Notes under the pieces: generated by a model
Seen by the model: only the letters and a program-made list of their open reading frames with translations
Told to the model about the DNA's origin: nothing
Databases searched by the model: none
Shown: positions 1 to 5,546 of the stretch, in pieces
Numbering within the stretch: the first letter of the stretch is position 1
Layout of the letters: the number at the start of each line of letters is the position of its first letter
Source: Planctomycetota bacterium
GTDB taxonomy: Bacteria > Planctomycetota > Planctomycetia > Planctomycetales > Planctomycetaceae
Assembly: GCA_023429275.1 (NCBI GenBank)
Contig: JAEYWB010000903.1
Span: 1-8,169 of the forward strand
Reading direction: 5' to 3'
DNA: 8,169 nucleotides
Position numbers and translations under genes: made by a program

Positions 1-1131
1 ACGGAACCGCTCCTCCCCGGCATGCCGGTCCTCGGGACCTGGATGGCCGAGTGGCACGAGGGGGAACTGGTCGCGGTCTCTCCCCAGCTTCTGACGATCA
101 AGTGGTCGAAGCCGCTCGACCGGCGTCCCGCCATCAGCTCGATGGCCCGGTCCCGGGTTGCCATATCGACCGCCACGCTCGATAAGGGCCGGGCGGCGCC
201 CGCCACGTTCCGGCCAAGCGTCCAGGTCCTCGATGGGGGGACGAAGCCGCTCGACGGAGGGCTCGTCCCGCTGCCGGCCGACATCACGCTCGTCCCCGGC
301 ACGCCGCTGAAGGCGGAATGGGGAAACCGGTTCGAGACCGTCACCGTCACATTGGGAGCCCGGGGCACGGAGGTTCCGGTCCTCTGGGACAATCACCACA
401 ACCGGAAGGAGAACCGGGCGCGGGGGGCGCTCGCGATCGAGCAGAAAACTCTCGACCGGCTGAAAGAGGCGGACGCCATACAGTTCTACGCGGCCCGGCT
501 CGAGAAGCTCGAGAAATCGGCCTCAAGCCGTCCGAGGACCCCTGCCCACGATTATGCGATTCGTCTGCCGCTTCCGCGCGATTCGTCGCGTCTCTCGGAG
601 GACCTCGTCGTTCCGAAGGGGACGAAGCTGCAGGCCGAATGGGGAGGCAAGTGGTACACGCTTCGGGTCCTGAGCGACTCGGAGGAGGGACCGGTCGAGT
701 GCAACTGGGTGGACTACGGCAGCGGCAACTGGAACGAGTGGATCAATCGAGGCAGCCTCGTCATCACTCGGGCGGAGGAGACTCGCCTGGCCAGCCAAGC
801 CAGGGGCGCGGCTTCCTCCGAAGAGAAGAAGGGAGAACCGGCAACGCCCGCCGTCGCCGCCTCGTCGGAAAAGCCGATGCCCATGGCGAAGGCTCCCGCT
901 GCGAGCGGCGGGGGAAAATTCGAAGTCGTTCTGGAGGAGATGCCGCCGACCAAGCGAGTGAGCATCGCGAAGGCGGTCATGAAGATCGCCGATCTTGAGC
1001 TGAAGGACGCCCTGCAACTCTCGGAGGCCCTTCCCATCAGCCTGAAGGGCTCTCTCTCCGAGGCTGAGGCCAAGGCGTTCCAGAAGCAGATCGAGACAGC
1101 CGGCGGGAAGGCCTCCGTCAAGGGAGAATGA
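1..1131 (+). CDS. Tudor/agenet-like repeat protein with ribosomal L7/L12-like C-terminal domain (5' partial)
   Basis: The frame is open from base 1. The first in-frame ATG (22) has no ribosome binding site and falls inside the first repeat (LLPGMPV begins upstream of it), so the gene most likely starts outside the window. Numbering from that ATG, three related segments are visible: about 1-53, 88-143 and 195-250. Each has a pattern of P-G-T/M-x-L, a W-rich beta hairpin, then W-x-D/W-x-K, an N/W-rich stretch and a closing R-G-x-L-x-I or R-S-R-V-A-I strand. The third (AEWGGKWYTLRVL, then NWVDYG and NEWI) resembles Tudor-knot/agenet/MBT-type SH3-like barrels. Residues 256-297 are an Ala/Pro/Glu/Lys linker. 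Residues 298-367 match the C-terminal domain of ribosomal L7/L12 in length and pattern: KFEVVLEE, then TKRVSIAKAV, LELKDALQL, and a closing helix ending in AGGKASVK. No signal peptide or membrane segment is visible in the part shown. It is not the ribosomal stalk protein itself, because the L7/L12 N-terminal dimerisation domain is absent. The function is unknown; protein-protein docking is an inference from both domain types. Confidence 0.82.
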   Translation, partial: TEPLLPGMPVLGTWMAEWHEGELVAVSPQLLTIKWSKPLDRRPAISSMARSRVAISTATLDKGRAAPATFRPSVQVLDGGTKPLDGGLVPLPADITLVPGTPLKAEWGNRFETVTVTLGARGTEVPVLWDNHHNRKENRARGALAIEQKTLDRLKEADAIQFYAARLEKLEKSASSRPRTPAHDYAIRLPLPRDSSRLSEDLVVPKGTKLQAEWGGKWYTLRVLSDSEEGPVECNWVDYGSGNWNEWINRGSLVITRAEETRLASQARGAASSEEKKGEPATPAVAASSEKPMPMAKAPAASGGGKFEVVLEEMPPTKRVSIAKAVMKIADLELKDALQLSEALPISLKGSLSEAEAKAFQKQIETAGGKASVKGE

Positions 1132-1193
1132 CCGGGCAGGATGACAGGGCAGAGCGGCGAAGGAGCGCCTCACGGGACAGTGCGGGCCGTGGC

Positions 1194-1218
1194 TGTCACA
1201 CCGCACGCCTCTGTGACA
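1194..1218. promoter_or_regulatory. Perfect 7-11-7 inverted repeat TGTCACA/TGTGACA
   Basis: TGTCACA (1194-1200) and its exact reverse complement TGTGACA (1212-1218) are separated by 11 bases in the gap between the L7/L12-like gene and the kinase gene. The arm centres are 18 bases apart, roughly two helical turns, which would suit a dimeric DNA-binding protein. No convincing -35/-10 pair was found beside it. It could be chance in GC-rich DNA or a weak hairpin after the upstream gene. Confidence 0.3.
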
Positions 1219-1364
1219 TCGAACGGTCGGCATCGCGATCGCGGATGAAATTTCCCGTGGTGGGGAAGGTTCCGGCCGGTTTCCTCCTTCCGCCTGGCGC
1301 AGTACTCTCACCAGAGAAAGCCGGCAGGGCGTCATGGGAGCGATGTCCCCGTCGGCAACTTCCT

Positions 1365-1381
1365 GGATGACCGGGTCATCC
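1365..1381. promoter_or_regulatory. Perfect 8-1-8 dyad just upstream of the kinase start
   Basis: GGATGACC-G-GGTCATCC is a perfect 17-base dyad ending 13 bases before the kinase ATG at 1395. The one-base centre fits a protein-bound operator better than a folded RNA, although as RNA it would still give a short hairpin over the region where a ribosome binding site would sit. No Shine-Dalgarno sequence is seen before this ATG, so the dyad may matter for initiation or autoregulation. The role is inferred from position only. Confidence 0.4.
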
Positions 1382-1394
1382 GGCCGCCAATCGC

Positions 1395-2660
1395 ATGAAA
1401 GTACTCGTCGCCGAAGACAGTCCCGTTGCGAGGAAGATTTTAACGTCTTCGCTGCTCCGCTGGGGGTGCGACGTCACCGAGGCCGAGAACGGCGCCGCGG
1501 CATGGGAACTGTTCCGGAAGTACGAGTTCCCGATCGTCCTCACCGACTGGATCATGCCGGAACTCGACGGCCTCGGGCTGGTGCGGAAGATCCGGGGCGA
1601 AGTCCGTGACCGGTACGTCTACGTCATTCTCCTCACCGCCAAGACCGAGAAGGAAGACCTCGTCGCCGCGATGGAAGCGGGGGCGGACGATTTCCTCGAA
1701 AAGCCGTTCGCCCCCGACGAGCTGCGGGTCCGGGTCCGGCAGGGGGAGCGGATGATCCGCCTCCAGCGGTCCCTGGCCGAACAGAACCAGAAGCTCAAGG
1801 AGACGCAGGCCGCCCTCGTGCAGAGCGAGAAGCTCGCAAGCCTCGCCCAGCTCGCCGCCGGCATGGCGCACGAGATCAACAACCCGATCGCATTCGTCAC
1901 GAACAACCTGTCGGTGCTCAAGCGGGACGGCGCCGACCTCCTCACGCTGCTCGACCGCTCCGCGGAAGCCCGCCCGGTGATCCGCGAGGCCGACCCGGAA
2001 CTGGCCGCCCGCCTCGAGCGGGACGAGCGGGAGTTCGGTCTCGACGACATCCGGGAGGAATTCCCGCGACTGCTCGACGCCTCGGTCGAGGGACTTCGGC
2101 GTGTCCGGGATATCGTCCTCAACCTCCGGCAGTTCGCCCGGCTTGACCAGGCGGAGCTCGACGAGATCGATCTCAACCTCGCTGTCACATCGACGCTTGC
2201 CGTGCTTCGCCGCCCGCTCGAAGAACGGCAGCTTCGCATCGAGCGGCAGATCACCCCGATTCCCTCCGTGACATGCCGGCCCGGAAAAGTCAACCAGGTG
2301 CTGCACAGTCTTCTGCTGAACGCCATTCAGGCGAGCCGCCAGGGAGGTATGCTGCGGATCAACACCCGTCCCGAAGAGGCGGGGGCGGGAGTGGAGCGTC
2401 AAGGCGGCGTGGTCATCGAAATCGCGGACGAAGGTTGCGGAATCGACAAAGCCCATCTCGGACGGATCTTCGAACCCTTTTTCACCACCCGGCCGGTTGG
2501 CCAGGGGCAGGGGTTGGGGTTGTCGATCAGTTATGGGATCATCGCCGACCACGGAGGCCGGATCGACGTCGAAAGCGAGGTCGGCCGCGGGAGCACCTTT
2601 CGAGTGTGGCTTCCGCTGCGGCCCCCGTCTCCGGACTCCGCCCCCGCCGCCACCCAATGA
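1395..2660 (+). CDS. Soluble receiver-histidine kinase hybrid (REC-HisKA-HATPase)
   Basis: This is a two-component sensor kinase of 421 residues. A receiver domain (about 1-120) carries the acidic pair E7/D8, phospho-acceptor D51, T81 and K103. A short coiled-coil-like linker (about 121-143) leads to the HisKA dimerisation helix with the H-box GMAHEINNP and phospho-acceptor H159. The catalytic ATPase domain (about 255-408) has the N-box with N309, the G1 box DEGCGI (D345-I350), the F-box FEPFFTT (359-365), a G2 box rich in Gly-Gln ending GLGLS, and a final GRGSTF. All catalytic residues appear intact. There is no signal peptide, membrane span, PAS or GAF domain, so the protein is probably cytoplasmic, with its input arriving through the N-terminal receiver rather than a ligand sensor. 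ATG 1395 is chosen because the receiver fold begins at residue 2; there is no clear ribosome binding site. A stand-alone receiver gene follows 33 bases after the stop, a likely phosphotransfer partner. An extra segment of about 50 residues (roughly 180-230), rich in Arg/Glu/Asp, lies between the two kinase helices. Confidence 0.93.
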   Translation: MKVLVAEDSPVARKILTSSLLRWGCDVTEAENGAAAWELFRKYEFPIVLTDWIMPELDGLGLVRKIRGEVRDRYVYVILLTAKTEKEDLVAAMEAGADDFLEKPFAPDELRVRVRQGERMIRLQRSLAEQNQKLKETQAALVQSEKLASLAQLAAGMAHEINNPIAFVTNNLSVLKRDGADLLTLLDRSAEARPVIREADPELAARLERDEREFGLDDIREEFPRLLDASVEGLRRVRDIVLNLRQFARLDQAELDEIDLNLAVTSTLAVLRRPLEERQLRIERQITPIPSVTCRPGKVNQVLHSLLLNAIQASRQGGMLRINTRPEEAGAGVERQGGVVIEIADEGCGIDKAHLGRIFEPFFTTRPVGQGQGLGLSISYGIIADHGGRIDVESEVGRGSTFRVWLPLRPPSPDSAPAATQ

Positions 2661-2693
2661 GCAACCATCCCGGGCGCGCCGGGGAGGATCGAC

Positions 2694-3230
2694 ATGCCGG
2701 ATATTGAGAAACCCAAGCTGCTGGTGATCGACGACGAACCCGAGATCCTGCAGTCGCTTCGCGGACTTCTCCGCCGGGAATTCGAGCTGCACATCGCCCA
2801 GGGAGCGGAAGAAGCCCTGGCGATCCTCGCGGCGCATCCGATCCAGGTGATCCTGACCGACCAGAGAATGCCCGGAATGACCGGCGTCGAGCTGATGGCC
2901 AAGGCGCGGAAGGAGTACCCTGAGACGGTCCGGATCGTGTTCACCGGGTACGCCGACATCAAGGCGGTGGTCGACGCAATCAACCATGGCGGTCTCTACC
3001 GCTACCTGACGAAGCCGTGGGACCCCGACGAGCTGATCGAAGTGCTTCACGAAGCCGCGGCCGAGTATCGCCGGGGCGAAGATCGGCGGCGGTTCAACAC
3101 CGACGTCCGGTCGTTCGTCTGCGATGCCTCCTCGCTGGCGGCCGAGGTTCCCCCCTCCGCGGTCGACGCTCCCCGGTGGCAGCTCCTGACGCAGCGCGGG
3201 GACGCCCTCCTCAAGCGATGGCCGGAATGA
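2694..3230 (+). CDS. Stand-alone response regulator, RpfG/HupR-type receiver
   Basis: This 178-residue protein has a receiver domain at about 7-125, with D13/D14, phospho-acceptor D56, switch residue T84 and K107. The signatures TDQRMPGMTGVEL, FTGYAD, AINHGGLYRYL and KPWDPDEL are typical of receivers found in RpfG (HD-GYP) and HupR/NtrC-like regulators. No HD-GYP, DNA-binding or other output domain follows: residues 126-178 are a short tail of no recognised family, with a helix-like end (WQLLTQRGDALLKRW). ATG 2694 is well supported by GGGGAGG at 2681-2687, six bases upstream. It lies 33 bases downstream of the kinase stop on the same strand, so co-transcription and phosphotransfer from H159 of that kinase are likely. 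It may act by protein-protein contact or as a phosphate shuttle to the kinase's own receiver. Confidence 0.93.
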   Translation: MPDIEKPKLLVIDDEPEILQSLRGLLRREFELHIAQGAEEALAILAAHPIQVILTDQRMPGMTGVELMAKARKEYPETVRIVFTGYADIKAVVDAINHGGLYRYLTKPWDPDELIEVLHEAAAEYRRGEDRRRFNTDVRSFVCDASSLAAEVPPSAVDAPRWQLLTQRGDALLKRWPE

Positions 3231-3301
3231 GCCCTCCTTCCTGAGATTCACCGGCCCCCTGTCGCAGTTTCCTCCTCCCTGCTTCGCCCCCGTTGTCACT
3301 G

Positions 3302-3820
3302 ATGGCTCCCAAGGAACCTGTCCTCCTCGTCGTCCTGGTTGAGACCCGCGAACTCCGATGGACTGTCGCGGGAATCGGTTTGACCGGAGAACCGATCCCG
3401 CTCATCCGGTCCCTGGAGGGGAACCTCAGCCCCTACCTCGGTGCCGAACCGGACGAGCAGGTCAGTTTCCTGCGGCACCGTCTTGCGGGGGCGCTTCAGC
3501 GGGGGACCGACCGGCTCTGGGGACAGGCCCGCAAGCCGTGCCAGATCGTGTTCGTTGCGGAAGGACCGTTTCCGGAGGGGGAAGCCGATCTCGGCCGCCG
3601 CGTCGGCCAGAACTTCGTCGACTGGATGAGCCGGCCCCCGGTCCTCTACAGCGAGAGCGAGGAAGGATTCGCTCCCGACAGGCCGGTCCAGCTCAAGTCG
3701 CTGGCGGGGACGATCGACGACCCGCTCCGCGCGGCGCTGGAAGCCGGACTCCCCCGGCTCTGGGAATTGATGTCGGACGACACGCCGTGGGAACTCGCTC
3801 CCACAAGGCCGACCGCCTGA
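3302..3820 (+). CDS. Conserved-looking hypothetical protein, 172 residues
   Basis: I do not recognise this family. The protein has a hydrophobic N-terminal strand (PVLLVVLVETRELRWTV), a second strand after Gly/Glu turns, a central helix (EQVSFLRHRLAGAL) running into a basic patch, another strand (CQIVFVAEGPF), and a long C-terminal stretch ending in a helix rich in Leu and Glu (LRAALEAGLPRLWELM). It looks like a soluble alpha/beta protein; there is no signal peptide or membrane span. Strong GC at third codon positions and an orderly strand/helix pattern favour a real gene. ATG 3302 was chosen over a TTG nine bases upstream (3293), which adds only three residues; neither has a clear ribosome binding site. 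It starts 71 bases after the response regulator, so it could be the third gene of the signalling operon, but no functional link can be shown. Confidence 0.7.
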   Translation: MAPKEPVLLVVLVETRELRWTVAGIGLTGEPIPLIRSLEGNLSPYLGAEPDEQVSFLRHRLAGALQRGTDRLWGQARKPCQIVFVAEGPFPEGEADLGRRVGQNFVDWMSRPPVLYSESEEGFAPDRPVQLKSLAGTIDDPLRAALEAGLPRLWELMSDDTPWELAPTRPTA

Positions 3821-4058
3821 CCGGTACCGATGCCCGCTGAATCCGCCTGGATTGGGGCCTCCGGAGACTCGCAGCGAGGAACGCGATGGCGCCCCCTCGC
3901 GGCGGTCGCAGCTTGCCCGGGACTTGATGGTCTCAACCCGAATCCACGGCCGCGCCCGACGACGGGACCGATGATTCACCACCGTTCACACGGGTTTCAC
4001 GGATCATCATCCCGGGAGCCGGGGGCCTGTCTCTTCACTCGAACGCAAACCATCGCCT

Positions 4059-4079
4059 GAACCGCGGTTCTTCGGAACC
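4059..4079 (+). other. Palindrome and overlapping UUCG-tetraloop hairpin
   Basis: GAACCGCGGTTC (4059-4070) is a perfect 12-base palindrome. Its right half also pairs with downstream bases: GGTTC (4066-4070), loop TTCG (4071-4074), GAACC (4075-4079), giving a 5-bp stem closed by C-G over a UUCG loop, an unusually stable RNA tetraloop class. No T-run follows, so it is not a classical intrinsic terminator. It sits about 80 bases before the DUF2007 start and just ahead of the candidate promoter. Confidence 0.4.
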
Positions 4080-4091
4080 CGGGGGGACGTG

Positions 4092-4118
4092 TTCGACAGG
4101 CCGCTCCTTGCGTAGGAT
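4092..4118 (+). promoter_or_regulatory. Candidate sigma-70-type promoter for the DUF2007 gene
   Basis: TTCGAC (4092-4097) and TAGGAT (4113-4118) are separated by 15 bases. The -10 element matches TATAAT at four positions; the -35 is weaker and the spacing is slightly short. The start codon lies about 40 bases downstream, a reasonable leader length. Position ahead of an otherwise orphan plus-strand gene supports it. Confidence 0.35.
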
Positions 4119-4160
4119 AGAGGGTCACCGAGGGCACGCCTCAGGGAGAGGGCTCGTACG

Positions 4161-4619
4161 ATGGACGAGAACACGCGGCTCGTGGAGATCTATCGGGCGA
4201 AGGGGCTTCCCGACGCGCACATCGTCCGGATGCGGCTCGAGGAACTCGGGATCCCGGTCCTCATCGAGAACGAACTGCTTCAGGGCGTGGTGGGGGAGCT
4301 GCCGTTCGGCTGGCCGACTTCACCCCGGATTCTTGTCGGGGAAGACCAGGCCGCCGCCGCCCGCGAGGCTCTGCAGGACCATCTTCCGGAACCCGATCGA
4401 TTCGTGTCGACGCTCGCTCCTTCTGCCGAAGCGGCCGCCAGCCGCAGCGAGGCGGAGTGCCTGGCCTGTGGCGGTCATCTCAACGAAGCGGGAGCCTGCG
4501 CGACGTGCGGATGGACTTTTGAAACCGATGGCGAAGAGGCCAACGAGCCGGAGCGCGAGCTCCCGAGCCTCTGGGAAGTGGTCCGCCGAGCCGTCGGCGG
4601 CCGGCCGGACGTCGAATGA
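4161..4619 (+). CDS. DUF2007 domain protein with C-terminal zinc ribbon
   Basis: This 152-residue soluble protein begins with a DUF2007-type domain (about 5-75), often labelled putative prokaryotic signal-transducing protein: LVEIYRAKGLPDAHIVRMRLEELGIPV-like start, an I/V-E-N-E strand, a Gly-rich turn, the RILVGEDQAAAA segment and an AREAL helix. This is a small ferredoxin-like fold proposed to bind ligands or partners; its biochemical role is not established. A linker of about 20 residues leads to a rubredoxin-knuckle zinc ribbon (100-118) with C100-x2-C103 and C113-x2-C116, then an acidic tail and a short amphipathic helix. ATG 4161 is supported by a purine-rich GGGAGAGGG at 4144-4152. The gene is alone on this strand and converges with the methyltransferase gene 30 bases away. 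The combination suggests a small adaptor or sensor protein, an inference from the folds. Confidence 0.85.
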   Translation: MDENTRLVEIYRAKGLPDAHIVRMRLEELGIPVLIENELLQGVVGELPFGWPTSPRILVGEDQAAAAREALQDHLPEPDRFVSTLAPSAEAAASRSEAECLACGGHLNEAGACATCGWTFETDGEEANEPERELPSLWEVVRRAVGGRPDVE

Positions 4620-4649
4620 CGGACCGCGTTCGGCTGCGAACCGAAACGA

Positions 4650-5450
4650 TCAGGGAAGCCAGATCGACCTGGTGCCGGGGAGCGTTGTCCGTTCCCGCAT
4701 CCGCCGGGCTTTGATCCGCAGGTACGGGGCGACGTACATGCCGCGGTGTCGAAAATTCCCGGGCTTCGCAGCGGGGTCCCCCCGCTTCGGCTCCGTCAGG
4801 TCTTCGATAACGAAGCCCGCCCGGCAGAGGCCCCCGACGAGTTCTTCCCACCGGTGGAGGTATTCGGTCGCTCCCGGTTCGCGGTAGGAGGTGTCCCCGA
4901 CCGGCGGAAGCGGATCGTCGCCGATGTAATACGGCAGGCCGATGATGTACCGGTCGTAGCGGTCCCGGTCGACCACCTGCAGGCAGGTCGGGGTCTTGTG
5001 CTGGCTGATATAGAGCCCCTTGTCCTTCAGGACCCGGGCGATCTCGTTGTAGACGTCCTGCAGCCGCGGGACGTAGCAGGTGCTGACCGGCTGGTGGACG
5101 ATGTCGAAGCTGGCGTCCTCGAGCATCGAGAGGTTGTCCATGCTCCCCTCGATCAGCCGCATCGTGAGGCCGCGGCGGTCCCCCTCCTGCTTGTCGAGAG
5201 CGAGCATCGACGGGCTGATGTCGACGACCGTGACGTTCGCCCCCGCGCTCGCATAGAGGACCGACTGCCAGCCCCCCGCCGCCGCGAGGCACAGGACGTT
5301 CAGCCCCTCGACGTTCCCCGGGAGCCATCCGCGGCCGTCGAGCGGGACGAGGGGGTGCGCGCACTCCTCGTCAGTCGCCGTGTGGGCGAACTGGCTCTTC
5401 GACTCCGCGAGATGATTCCAGGCCCGGCGGTTCTGATCGAGGTGGGACAT
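4650..5450 (-). CDS. Class I SAM-dependent methyltransferase
   Basis: This 266-residue protein has a methyltransferase core of the Methyltransf_11/25 type. Motif I is VLCLAAAGG (52-60), a variant of the D/E-x-G-x-G-x-G loop with Ala and Trp substitutions (AAAGGWQS). The acidic residue that usually contacts the ribose is D77 at the end of strand 2 (VTVVDIS). A post-II motif GSMDNLSML is followed by FDIVHQPVSTCYVP (strand 4) and the VLKDKGLYISQH segment typical of strand 5 and its preceding helix. The C-terminal half (about 150-266) contains a Tyr/Pro-rich insertion (DRYDRYIIGLPYYIGDD) likely to form a substrate lid, then a final strand pair. ATG 5450 follows the CCTAGG repeat directly, and no Shine-Dalgarno sequence is visible. 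The gene lies 96 bases after the adenylate-forming enzyme on the same strand, so read-through transcription is likely. The substrate cannot be read from sequence. Confidence 0.9.
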   Translation of the reverse strand: MSHLDQNRRAWNHLAESKSQFAHTATDEECAHPLVPLDGRGWLPGNVEGLNVLCLAAAGGWQSVLYASAGANVTVVDISPSMLALDKQEGDRRGLTMRLIEGSMDNLSMLEDASFDIVHQPVSTCYVPRLQDVYNEIARVLKDKGLYISQHKTPTCLQVVDRDRYDRYIIGLPYYIGDDPLPPVGDTSYREPGATEYLHRWEELVGGLCRAGFVIEDLTEPKRGDPAAKPGNFRHRGMYVAPYLRIKARRMRERTTLPGTRSIWLP

Positions 5451-5454
5451 AGAA

Positions 5455-5543
5455 GGGCCTAGGGCCTAGAGCCGAAAGGCCTAGGGCCAGAGAACATGTA
5501 GCTGCGGGAACGACTTCCGGCCCTAGGCTTTGGGCCCTAGGCC
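5455..5543. repeat. CCTAGG-rich inverted repeat between two minus-strand genes
   Basis: The left arm (5463-5488) and right arm (5519-5543) are reverse complements over about 25 bases, with two mismatches and one gap, around a 30-base centre. Each arm is built from GGCCTAGGGCC-like units, and the left arm has one further unit outside it (5455-5468). CCTAGG occurs four times in 84 bases (5458, 5480, 5522, 5536) and was not noticed elsewhere in the window. The element begins three bases after the stop of the adenylate-forming gene and ends a few bases before the methyltransferase ATG, filling nearly the whole gap. It could be a REP-like mobile repeat, a transcript-processing or termination hairpin, or a protein-binding site. 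Confidence 0.8.
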
Positions 5544-5546
5544 GTC

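Larger units (their letters stand above)
3821..4160. other. 340-base intergenic region
   Basis: No convincing gene is seen here. A 76-codon open frame at 3830-4060 has Arg/His/Ser/Pro-rich composition typical of non-coding DNA. The stretch at 3974-4009 shows a loose 9-base periodicity (ATTCACCAC, CGTTCACAC, GGGTTTCAC, GGATCATCA). A UUCG-capped hairpin and a candidate promoter for the DUF2007 gene occupy the right end and are listed separately. Confidence 0.6.

Noticed and set aside
1280..1320. A possible sigma-54 promoter around TGGCGCAG
   Set aside because: The TGGC half is present but there is no TTGC element at the right spacing.
1128..1370. A possible 80-residue gene overlapping the stop of the first gene (ATGA)
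   Set aside because: The ATGA overlap is suggestive of coupling, but the product is Arg/Ser-rich with no ordered pattern, and both inverted repeats of this gap fall in or near it.
1440..3299. A 619-codon open frame on the minus strand, antisense to the kinase and response regulator
   Set aside because: It covers two well-supported genes and their gap, has no recognisable domain, and its composition (Arg/Gly/Asp/Pro-rich) is what GC-rich codon use produces on the opposite strand.
3830..4060. A possible 76-residue gene after the hypothetical protein
   Set aside because: It has low-complexity, His/Arg/Pro-rich translation with no ribosome binding site, and it spans the 9-base periodic stretch.
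4628..4645. Short hairpin between the convergent DUF2007 and methyltransferase genes (GTTCG/CGAAC or TTCGG/CCGAA)
   Set aside because: Only 5-bp stems with no T-run; too weak to call a bidirectional terminator.
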